A stretch of 5,820 nt of DNA, from contig JAUWKH010000118.1 in NCBI GenBank assembly GCA_030614305.1, forward strand, positions 1-5,820. Direction: 5' to 3'. This DNA comes from Bacteroidota bacterium (GTDB lineage: Bacteria > Bacteroidota > Bacteroidia > Bacteroidales > JADFUO01). This document shows positions 1 through 5,565 of this stretch, piece by piece. The notes beneath the pieces are model-generated. The model was given only the letters and a program-made list of their open reading frames with translations. It did no database searches and was not told where the DNA came from. The position numbers and the translations under genes were made by a program. Position 1 is the first letter of the stretch; every line of letters begins with the position of its first letter.

Positions 1-63
1 ACTGCAACTGCTACTTTTTATTGACATTTCCCCCTTTTCGGTATTAATAAACAACAGATAGAA

Positions 64-91
64 AATGACGAATGTAAAATGTAGAATGAAA
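64..91. repeat. Degenerate heptanucleotide tandem array (AATGnnn, 4 copies)
   Basis: Four consecutive 7-nt units each begin with AATG, at 64, 71, 78 and 85; the last three bases of each unit vary (ACG, TAA, TAG and AAA after the AATG, respectively). The array ends 21 nt before the comEC start. A period of seven is incompatible with coding constraint, and no ORF uses it. Similar period-7 arrays recur in other gaps of this window (2704-2731, 2766-2800, 3764-3791). They resemble in form the short tandemly repeated heptamers known from some cyanobacteria; any function is unknown. Confidence 0.7.
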
Positions 92-112
92 AAGATAATA
101 TTAGTAAAATAA

Positions 113-2371
113 ATGAACTTCTGGCACCAGTTCCCTTTTGTTAGATTGATCACCCCGTTTATTTTTGGAATTATATCTGCTGTTTCATTAGGGCAGGAAA
201 TTCATGTTCCATTGTTTATTTTTGGGGTTCTGTTTATTATCATTTTGTTAATTGTATTTATTCCAAATATATTTTTCAGCTTTAAATACCGTTGGGTTTT
301 TGGCCTGCTTATCTTTGTTTTGCTTTATCTTTCCGGATTTGAGCTTACGGTTCAGAAATCCCCAAAATTCAAACAATCACACGTATTTCAGTTACCCGTA
401 GAAAAAAGAAACTATATTGTTGATGTTATTGAACCGGTTTCGCAGAAGCAAAATTCATATAAAGTAATTGTTGACATCAGGAGTGCTGAAACAGACAATA
501 AGAGACCTTTGCAAAACACATCTTTTGACCAACTTCTTCGTTGTCAACAAAATTCAAACTCCTCATTAACAAAGGTTAACTGCGGGATTGAATTTGTCTC
601 CAGCCTCGAATTTGAACAAAATCTGAAGTTTTGCAATGGTCTCAATAAATGGGAATATTCAAGAGGAGCGGTAATATTATATTTTCAGAAAGATAGTCTT
701 TCAAAAGAGATAAGATATGGGGACCGAATAGTATTGAATGCAAATTTTATTGAAACCAAACCGCCACAAAATCCATCGGAATTTAATTATAAAAGATATC
801 TGGCAAATAAAGGTATATATCATCAGGCATACATAAAATCAGGCAAATGGAAAATTTTAAGCAAGGAAAACTGTAATAAACTCCTTGCATTTGCCTTATC
901 TATAAGGAATAATTTTTTTAAAATATTAGAGAGAAACAATATCAGAGGAAATGAATTTGCTGTAGTTTCAGCAATTTTATTAGGATATGATGATAAATTA
1001 GATAAAGAACTTGTTAAAGAATATTCCGGAGCAGGAGCTATGCACATTTTATGTGTTTCAGGATTACATGTCGGTATAGTTTATTTGCTTTTAAACAGTA
1101 TGTTATTCTTTTTAAAGAAGTTCAGATATGGAAATAATATAAAGGCAGTTGTTTTAATTTTACTGATATGGTTTTATGCAATGTTGACAGGTTTGTCGCC
1201 TTCTGTTTTGCGTGCTTCAACAATGATTTCATTTATAATCATAGGAAAATCGCTCAACAGGCAAACCAATATTTATAATTCGCTGGCTGCTTCAGCTTTT
1301 CTATTATTAGTTATCAATCCGTTTATAATTACAAATGTTGGCTTTCAGTTGTCTTATGCGGCAGTTATTGCAATCGTGATGTTACAACAACCTATGTATA
1401 AATTATGGATAATTAATAATTGGTTGGGCGATAAAATGTGGGCAATTACAACTGTTTCAATTGCAGCGCAGATAGGGACTTTCCCGATTGCCTTGCTTTA
1501 TTTCCATCAGTTCCCGAATTATTTTATTATCACTAATCTGATTGTTATTCCTTTATCAGGATTTATTATTTATGCAGGTTTTTTGGTTTTGATTTTTTCC
1601 CCTGTACATTTTGTTTCATTGGTTTTTTCAAAAATTCTTGTAGGCATGGTTTGGTTTTTGAACCAATCCGTAAAAATTATTGAGAATCTTCCTTTTTCAA
1701 CAGTAAAAGGCATTTCAATAAGCTTTACTGAAATGTTGATAATTTATTTTATTTTGATAAGTTTGATAGTGTTCTTTTTACAAAAAAGAAAATTATTTCT
1801 TTTTTATGCTTTGGCTAGTGTAGCGGTTTTATTATCAATTGTTTCGGTAAAAAAATATAGTCATATCAATCAGCGCAAGTTTATAGTTTACAATGTTAAT
1901 AAGTCATCGGTTTATGATTTTATTAATGGCAGAAAAAATTGTCTGTTAGCAGATTCTTTATTTATAAATGAAGAAAACAAATTTTTATTTTTTGTTCAGA
2001 ATAACTGGTGGGACATGGGCTTGAAGCATAACGCAAAATTTAATTTAAAAGACACTCTTTTTTGTCAGGATGGATTTCCGCTTTATAAAAAAGGAAACTT
2101 TATCAGTTTTTTTGATAAGCGTATAGTTATTGTGGATAAAAAATTTTATTGTTGTCCCAATACAAAAAAGTTTGAAGTTGATTATTTAATAATTGCAAAC
2201 AATCCTGAAGTGAAGATTTCGGATTTAGTTAAGCTGTTTAACACAAAACAAATCATTATTGATTCATCAAATTCATATTGGAAAGTAAATAAATGGAAGA
2301 AAGAAGCTAATGAATTGAATGTTAAAATTTATTCAATTATTGATTCGGGAGCGTATGTTATTGATATTTAG
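113..2371 (+). CDS. comEC: ComEC/Rec2-family competence (DNA uptake) membrane channel protein
   Basis: This is a 752-residue polytopic membrane protein. ComEC proteins form the inner-membrane channel that brings single-stranded DNA into the cytoplasm during natural transformation. Seen: N-terminal hydrophobic segments at about residues 9-26, 32-56 and 62-77; an extracytoplasmic OB-like region at about 95-250, with the family-typical stretch YGDRIVLNANF near 202-212 and NPSEFNYKRYL near 220-230; then the Competence domain from about 280, with the hallmark HILCVSGLHVG at 311-321, followed by many membrane helices to about 580. The C-terminal part (about 585-752) lacks a visible HxHxDH metallo-beta-lactamase motif, so it looks like a degenerate or different domain, which I believe is common in Bacteroidota ComEC. 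Residues about 130-178 are an in-frame insertion encoded by a palindromic mobile element (502-643). The start has an A-rich upstream and no Shine-Dalgarno, as usual in this phylum. The gene stands alone between a short leader and a tRNA. Whether the protein still works with the insertion is unknown. Confidence 0.93.
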   Translation: MNFWHQFPFVRLITPFIFGIISAVSLGQEIHVPLFIFGVLFIIILLIVFIPNIFFSFKYRWVFGLLIFVLLYLSGFELTVQKSPKFKQSHVFQLPVEKRNYIVDVIEPVSQKQNSYKVIVDIRSAETDNKRPLQNTSFDQLLRCQQNSNSSLTKVNCGIEFVSSLEFEQNLKFCNGLNKWEYSRGAVILYFQKDSLSKEIRYGDRIVLNANFIETKPPQNPSEFNYKRYLANKGIYHQAYIKSGKWKILSKENCNKLLAFALSIRNNFFKILERNNIRGNEFAVVSAILLGYDDKLDKELVKEYSGAGAMHILCVSGLHVGIVYLLLNSMLFFLKKFRYGNNIKAVVLILLIWFYAMLTGLSPSVLRASTMISFIIIGKSLNRQTNIYNSLAASAFLLLVINPFIITNVGFQLSYAAVIAIVMLQQPMYKLWIINNWLGDKMWAITTVSIAAQIGTFPIALLYFHQFPNYFIITNLIVIPLSGFIIYAGFLVLIFSPVHFVSLVFSKILVGMVWFLNQSVKIIENLPFSTVKGISISFTEMLIIYFILISLIVFFLQKRKLFLFYALASVAVLLSIVSVKKYSHINQRKFIVYNVNKSSVYDFINGRKNCLLADSLFINEENKFLFFVQNNWWDMGLKHNAKFNLKDTLFCQDGFPLYKKGNFISFFDKRIVIVDKKFYCCPNTKKFEVDYLIIANNPEVKISDLVKLFNTKQIIIDSSNSYWKVNKWKKEANELNVKIYSIIDSGAYVIDI
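502..643. mobile_element. 142-bp palindromic MITE-like element inserted in frame within comEC
   Basis: Left end 502-517 reads GAGACCTTTGCAAAAC; the reverse complement of the right end 628-643 reads GAGACCATTGCAAAAC, one mismatch in 16. The element is immediately flanked by AATAA at 497-501 and AATAA at 644-648, a 5-bp direct repeat as expected for a target-site duplication. It splits as 69 nt, a 4-nt centre (571-574), and 69 nt. The halves are also partly complementary inside: 12 of 17 positions just inside the ends with a 1-nt offset, and 16 of 25 next to the centre, ending in GTTAAC/TTAAC. It contains no transposase gene, so it would need one in trans. Element plus one direct repeat is 147 bp = 49 codons, with no stop in the host frame. 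Removing it joins the comEC protein as TDN-KWEYSRGAVILYF, which matches the usual family spacing. I cannot assign it to a named IS or MITE family. An insertion origin is inference, but TIR, direct repeat, phase and protein alignment all agree. Confidence 0.82.
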
Positions 2372-2427
2372 GTTCTATTTAATTTCTGATTCCTTCTAAA
2401 AAACCCGTTAAAAAAATTATTTATTAT

Positions 2428-2457
2428 TTTGTTGTATTAAAAAAATAATTAATTTTG
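2428..2457 (+). promoter_or_regulatory. Probable Bacteroidota-type promoter of the tRNA-Asp gene
   Basis: TAATTTTG at 2450-2457 matches the Bacteroidota -7 consensus TAnnTTTG. A TTTG at 2428-2431 lies 18 nt upstream, near the usual place of the -33 element. Transcription would start a few bases after 2460, leaving a leader of roughly 30 nt before the mature tRNA at 2494. The surrounding A/T richness makes chance matches to the upstream TTTG easy; the -7 match is the stronger part. Confidence 0.55.
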
Positions 2458-2493
2458 CACCTCATTTTTGTTAAGTATGTTATTAGAAATATT

Positions 2494-2568
2494 GGTCCGG
2501 TAGTTCAGTTTGGTTAGAATGCCTGCCTGTCACGCAGGAGGTCGCGGGTTCAAGTCCCGTCCGGACCG
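2494..2568 (+). tRNA. tRNA-Asp (anticodon GUC)
   Basis: A full cloverleaf can be drawn. Acceptor stem GGTCCGG (2494-2500) pairs perfectly with CCGGACC (2561-2567). The D stem is 2503-2506 with 2517-2520, including one G-U pair. Anticodon stem CCTGC (2522-2526) pairs with GCAGG (2534-2538), and the 7-nt loop CTGTCAC gives anticodon GTC at 2529-2531. The T arm is 2544-2560 with loop TTCAAGT. The discriminator base is G (2568), as expected for tRNA-Asp. The 3' CCA is not encoded (CAA follows), so it must be added by CCA-adding enzyme. A hairpin terminator follows directly. Confidence 0.97.
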
Positions 2569-2574
2569 CAAAAC

Positions 2575-2608
2575 AAAAAAGCCCATTTCAAATGATTTGG
2601 GCTTTTTT
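2575..2608 (+). terminator. Intrinsic terminator of the tRNA-Asp transcript
   Basis: GCCCA (2581-2585) pairs with TGGGC (2598-2602), extended outward by A6 (2575-2580) against T6 (2603-2608). The loop is about 12 nt and a T tract forms the 3' side, a classic Rho-independent layout. It starts 7 nt after the tRNA end. The A/T-extended stem could also work weakly on the minus strand, but no minus-strand gene needs it. Confidence 0.88.
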
Positions 2609-2703
2609 ATTTTCTGAGGTATGGTTTAGTAATAAAAGATTATAGAAAGTGATGAAAAATATTTTGCCATTTTGTATAAATATTTTATTGATTTGATACT
2701 AAA

Positions 2704-2731
2704 GAATAACCAATGATCAATAAACAATGAA
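2704..2731. repeat. Degenerate heptanucleotide tandem array (CAATnAn-like, 4 copies)
   Basis: Units at 2704, 2711, 2718 and 2725 all carry AAT at positions 2-4 with an exact 7-nt period; the last three start with CAAT (CAATGAT, CAATAAA, CAATGAA) and the first is GAATAAC. The unit CAATAAA occurs again, reverse-complemented, in the array at 3764-3791. The array lies in the 247-nt gap between the tRNA terminator and the nucleotidyltransferase gene (2609-2855), where I see no gene and no convincing promoter. Confidence 0.65.
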
Positions 2732-2765
2732 GCCTGACAAAACCGTAATTAAATATAATTTCCCT

Positions 2766-2800
2766 TTTTTACTTTTATCTTTTTACTTTTGTCTTTTGAA
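2766..2800. repeat. 14-bp tandem duplication built of TTTTnnC heptamers
   Basis: Positions 2766-2779 (TTTTTACTTTTATC) and 2780-2793 (TTTTTACTTTTGTC) are adjacent 14-mers differing at one base. Each is itself two heptamers of the form TTTTnnC, and a fifth, TTTTGAA, follows at 2794-2800. On the minus strand the units read like GTAAAAA and GATAAAA, related to the GTAAAAT phase of the array at 64-91. The array lies 55 nt upstream of the nucleotidyltransferase start, so it falls in the presumed promoter or leader region of that gene. Confidence 0.7.
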
Positions 2801-2855
2801 GTAAAGCGAACCCGTATGGATATCTTGTATTAAATTATAATTAATTTAAAATCTT

Positions 2856-3761
2856 ATGAACCCAACATTATTAATTCTCGCAGCAGGAATCGGCAGTCGT
2901 TACGGTGGTGTAAAACAAATGGACAAGGTAGGTCCATCAGGAGAAAGTATTATTGATTACTCAATTTATGATGCTATCAGAGCCGGATTCGGAAAGGTGG
3001 TGTTTGTGATAAACAAAAAAATTGAAAAGGATTTTAAGGAAATTTTTAACCGGAAATTAAAAGGTGAAATCGAGACTGATTATGTTTTGCAGGAAATAAA
3101 CAATGTTCCCGAAGGCATTAAATATTCTGCGGAGAGAATAAAACCCTGGGGCACAGCCCATGCCGTTCTGGTTGCAAAAGATAAAATTCGTGAACCTTTT
3201 ATAGTTGTTAATGCTGACGATTTTTATGGTGCAGGTTCTTATAAGTTAATAAAAGAATATTTTGAGGATATTAATCCTGAAATGCCTCAATATTGTCTGG
3301 CAGGATATAAACTTTCCAGCACCTTGTCGGAATTTGGCTCGGTTTCACGAGGGATTTGTTCTGTTGATATTGAAGATTTTTTAAGTGCTGTTGTTGAACG
3401 AACCAACATTCAAAAATTAAATAATAGTATCGGCTATGAAGACAGTAATGGTAACTGGGATATTTTACCGGATGACACACCAGTATCAATGAACATTTGG
3501 GGTTTTACACCAAGCATCTTCAAATTCCTTGAATTTTATTTTCGTGATTTTATTATAAAGAACGCTGCTAATCCTAAAGCAGAATTTTTTATTCCGGCTG
3601 TCATCAACGACCTGATAAAAACTTCAAAAGCAACTATAAGAATGCTTAGGAGCAAGGACCAATGGTTTGGAGTAACTTATAGAGATGACAAGCCAAAAAC
3701 TATTGAAAAAATCAGAAAATTAGTTGAGCAAGGAGATTACCCTGAAAATTTATGGACTTGA
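2856..3761 (+). CDS. Sugar-phosphate nucleotidyltransferase (GlmU/RmlA-like fold)
   Basis: This 301-residue cytoplasmic enzyme has the GT-A/NTP-transferase fold that joins a sugar 1-phosphate to an NTP, giving an NDP-sugar and pyrophosphate. Seen: the N-terminal nucleotide-binding signature LAAGIGSRYGG at 8-18 followed by VKQ; PWGTAHAVL at 97-105, corresponding to the GT-A substrate loop of GlmU-like enzymes; VVNADDFYG at 117-125, with the probable metal-binding acidic residues; SMNIWGFTP near 211-219; and EFFIPAVINDL near 243-253. There is no C-terminal left-handed beta-helix, so no acetyltransferase activity as in full GlmU. The start sits directly before the signature, as normal for the fold. 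The next gene (78 nt downstream, same strand) encodes an N-acetylhexosamine kinase-like protein, which suggests the substrate is a HexNAc 1-phosphate (GlcNAc, GalNAc or similar) and the product a UDP-sugar. Substrate and nucleotide cannot be read from the sequence. A role like MurU of the AmgK/MurU recycling pair is an alternative. Confidence 0.88.
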   Translation: MNPTLLILAAGIGSRYGGVKQMDKVGPSGESIIDYSIYDAIRAGFGKVVFVINKKIEKDFKEIFNRKLKGEIETDYVLQEINNVPEGIKYSAERIKPWGTAHAVLVAKDKIREPFIVVNADDFYGAGSYKLIKEYFEDINPEMPQYCLAGYKLSSTLSEFGSVSRGICSVDIEDFLSAVVERTNIQKLNNSIGYEDSNGNWDILPDDTPVSMNIWGFTPSIFKFLEFYFRDFIIKNAANPKAEFFIPAVINDLIKTSKATIRMLRSKDQWFGVTYRDDKPKTIEKIRKLVEQGDYPENLWT

Positions 3762-3763
3762 TA

Positions 3764-3791
3764 TTATTTGTTATTTGGTGCTTGTTTATTG
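3764..3791. repeat. Degenerate heptanucleotide tandem array (minus-strand CAAnnnn, 4 copies)
   Basis: Two identical TTATTTG units (3764-3770, 3771-3777) are followed in the same 7-nt register by GTGCTTG and TTTATTG. Read on the minus strand, every unit begins with CAA: CAATAAA, CAAGCAC and two CAAATAA. CAATAAA also occurs in the array at 2704-2731. It starts two bases after the nucleotidyltransferase stop codon and fills part of the 78-nt spacer before the kinase gene. No terminator is visible in the spacer, so the two genes are probably co-transcribed through it. Confidence 0.6.
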
Positions 3792-3839
3792 ATGCTTTAA
3801 ATATCCTGAGATTGTAATTAATTTTCAAACCCTGTTTAC

Positions 3840-4931
3840 ATGCCTTATAATTTTAAATCCATAATAGAAGGTTTTGATATCAAAGGTGAATTTGTTTCTG
3901 CCGTTCCGTATGGTTCCGGGCATATTAATGATTCATTTTTAATTATTACTGATGAAGAGCCTCCAAACAAATATTTATTACAACGAATAAATACAAATGT
4001 ATTCCAAAAGCCGGACAGATTATGCTATAACAACTTCATGGTTATAAGGGAGATGCAAGATTTTTATAAAAACAAACCCGGTAGAATCCCTCTAAAATTA
4101 TTTCCTTTAAAAAGAACAGAGTGGTATCATTTTTTCACAGATGCTGACGGAAACATTTGGCGGCTTTTAAATTTTATTGAAAACAGTGAATCATTTGAAA
4201 TTATTGAAAATCCGGAGATTGCTTATGAAGCCGCAAAAGCTTTTGGTGAGTTTCAGACAATGCTTAAAAGCTTCAATCCGTTAACTATTTATAAATCAAT
4301 TTATTTTTTTCATAATATAAAAAAAAGAATAAAAGATCTGAAAATATCTGTTAAGCAAGATAAGCATAACAGGAGAAAATTTGCAGAAAAAGAAATAAAT
4401 TTTGTGATAAATAAACAACATCTGAGTGATGAAGTTTCTAACCTGATGTCAACTAAAAAAATACGTGAAAGAGTTACTCATAACGATACTAAGCTTAACA
4501 ATGTTTTATTTGATAAAGATTCATCTAAAGCCCTTTGTGTTATTGACCTTGACACTGTAATGCCCGGAAGTGTTTTATATGATTTCGGTGATATGGTGCG
4601 AACTTTTACCAGCCCTGTTTCTGAAGATGAAACAGACCTTAACAAAGTAAAAGTCCGGCTTGAAATTTTTGAAGCACTTTCAAAGGGATACTTATCTGAA
4701 TTAAAAGATGTTTTAACAAAAACAGAAAAAGAAAATCTGATTTTGGGTGCAAAATTAATGACCTATATTATTGGCATCCGTTTTCTGACAGATTATCTTA
4801 ATGGTGATAAATATTTTAAAATTCATCATCCTAATCAAAATTTTGACAGATGCCGGAATCAGTTCAAGCTACTATCAAGCATTGAAGAACAGGAAACGGA
4901 AATGAAGGATATACTGAAGAAATACGTATAA
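3840..4931 (+). CDS. NahK-like N-acetylhexosamine 1-kinase (aminoglycoside phosphotransferase fold)
   Basis: This 363-residue soluble kinase has a length close to Bifidobacterium NahK (about 360). Family members phosphorylate the anomeric C1 of N-acetylhexosamines with ATP; older annotations call relatives MdsC or mucin desulfatase, which is misleading. Seen: YGSGHINDSF at 24-33, the N-lobe nucleotide loop typical of the family; YLLQRIN at 45-51 with the following hydrophobic N-lobe; the catalytic loop THNDTKLNNVLF at 213-224, with D216 as the predicted base and N221 as a metal ligand; and VIDLDTVMPGSVLYDFGD at 234-251, the metal-binding and substrate segment highly characteristic of NahK. 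All expected catalytic residues are present. It follows the nucleotidyltransferase gene, suggesting a two-step route from free amino sugar to nucleotide sugar, a salvage path avoiding the 6-phosphate route. Exact sugar specificity is not visible. MurNAc/GlcNAc kinase activity (AmgK-like) is a less likely alternative. No clear terminator follows. Confidence 0.87.
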   Translation: MPYNFKSIIEGFDIKGEFVSAVPYGSGHINDSFLIITDEEPPNKYLLQRINTNVFQKPDRLCYNNFMVIREMQDFYKNKPGRIPLKLFPLKRTEWYHFFTDADGNIWRLLNFIENSESFEIIENPEIAYEAAKAFGEFQTMLKSFNPLTIYKSIYFFHNIKKRIKDLKISVKQDKHNRRKFAEKEINFVINKQHLSDEVSNLMSTKKIRERVTHNDTKLNNVLFDKDSSKALCVIDLDTVMPGSVLYDFGDMVRTFTSPVSEDETDLNKVKVRLEIFEALSKGYLSELKDVLTKTEKENLILGAKLMTYIIGIRFLTDYLNGDKYFKIHHPNQNFDRCRNQFKLLSSIEEQETEMKDILKKYV

Positions 4932-4946
4932 AATAATTAGTGATAA

Positions 4947-5063
4947 AAAAATATTAATAAATTTGAACACATAAAAGACAATAGTAAATGGTCGGAACTG
5001 AACAAAAAGCGAGTTGACAGATTGATTAAAAATAACAAAATAACAGAAATTGAACTAAATTAA
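4947..5063 (+). pseudogene. Start-less remnant resembling a YdeI/OmpD-associated family protein
   Basis: In the frame ending at TAA 5061-5063 there are 38 codons after an in-frame stop at 4944-4946, with no ATG, GTG or TTG usable as a start at the proper place. The peptide from about 4986 contains KWSELNKKRVDRLIKNNKIT, which resembles the conserved stretch of YdeI/OmpD-associated (bacteriocin-protection) proteins that runs roughly W-S-x-x-N-x-x-x-V-E-x-L-I-x-x-G-x-M-T. That stretch lies in the middle of the family's proteins, so both the N-terminal part and the C-terminal OmdA part would be missing. It fills the gap between the kinase and the lipoprotein gene, and its stop is 5 nt before the lipoprotein start. 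The family assignment is from memory of the motif, not a search; a chance resemblance remains possible. Confidence 0.5.
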
Positions 5064-5068
5064 ATCAA

Positions 5069-5485
5069 ATGAAAAATCAAAGAATTTTATTTTTAGGTTT
5101 TATAATTACAATTTTTATGTTTTTGGCATGTTCCAAAAACGAAGTAGTTAATAATGACATAGTAAGTAAAAATGATGTAAGCATTGGCCTTACAGATGAC
5201 ACTCTGGGAATATCTATCATTGCTATAAATGCAAAGGCTTCAGATCAAAATACAAATGTTAACTTCACGAAAGACACTATTGATGTTAGCCTCACGGTTA
5301 CCGGCTATAGCAATGGTGAAGCAACTATCACATTTAGTAATGAAGCAATGGATAGCAAAATCTTCCTTCTCAATAGTAATCAATCAATTGGTCAGGAGAT
5401 GCTTTTATTTGTACCTACACTTGTAAATGTTAATGTAGGAACCGGTTATACCGGTATAGTTGCACTTGCTGCAGTTGCAAGATAG
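5069..5485 (+). CDS. Small predicted lipoprotein of unknown function
   Basis: This 138-residue protein starts with a short basic n-region (MKNQR), a hydrophobic core (residues 6-19) and a lipobox-like FLAC with the lipidation cysteine at 21, followed by SKNE. It should therefore be exported, cleaved by signal peptidase II and anchored in a membrane. The position -3 residue is F rather than the usual L/V/I, a mild deviation. The mature part of about 118 residues is rich in T, N, V, S and I, with alternating patterns suggesting beta strands (DVSLTVTGYSNGEATITFSN), and ends in a hydrophobic Gly/Ala/Val-rich tail. There are no further cysteines and no recognised enzymatic motif. I do not recognise the family. 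Start chosen because it gives a complete signal peptide; A/T-rich upstream with no Shine-Dalgarno. It converges with the minus-strand LytTR gene, 80 nt away. Confidence 0.8.
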   Translation: MKNQRILFLGFIITIFMFLACSKNEVVNNDIVSKNDVSIGLTDDTLGISIIAINAKASDQNTNVNFTKDTIDVSLTVTGYSNGEATITFSNEAMDSKIFLLNSNQSIGQEMLLFVPTLVNVNVGTGYTGIVALAAVAR

Positions 5486-5492
5486 ATGTCAA

Positions 5493-5562
5493 TTTCTCTA
5501 AAAATCCGGAGAAAAAAGTATAAGAATTGTAAACAGCTCCAATCTTCCTATAATTTTAGGAG
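5493..5562. other. Convergent intergenic region with two weak hairpins
   Basis: Between the convergent lipoprotein and LytTR genes there are two possible stems: TTTCTC (5493-5498) with GAGAAA (5509-5514), loop 10 nt; and TCCTA (5546-5550) with TAGGA (5557-5561), loop 6 nt, extendable by one G-U pair. Neither is followed by a clear T tract on the strand it would serve. They may help end the converging transcripts, but I would not call either a proven terminator. Confidence 0.25.
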
Positions 5563-5565
5563 TAC

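Noticed and set aside
21..48. TTGACA (21-26) and TATTAA (42-47) as a sigma-70-like promoter for comEC
   Set aside because: The spacing is only 15 nt, and the E. coli-type consensus is not what Bacteroidota housekeeping sigma factors use. In A/T-rich DNA such matches are common.
64..91. CRISPR-like or direct-repeat array
   Set aside because: The units are 7 nt and contiguous with no spacers, unlike any CRISPR repeat-spacer structure.
823..1047. Minus-strand open frame of 74 codons
   Set aside because: It lies fully inside the ComEC coding region, opposite strongly conserved residues, and its product shows no family features.
2821..2827. TATCTTG as a -7 promoter element for the nucleotidyltransferase gene
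   Set aside because: It lacks one T of TAnnTTTG, and the nearest upstream TTTTG is 22 nt away inside a repeat array, so the support is too weak.
3271..3489. Minus-strand open frame of 72 codons
   Set aside because: It is antisense to the conserved nucleotidyltransferase gene, and its peptide has no recognisable pattern.
5229..5426. Plus-strand open frame of 65 codons in another frame of the lipoprotein gene
   Set aside because: The overlapping frame encodes a protein with a proper lipoprotein signal; this one has none and looks like a frame shadow.
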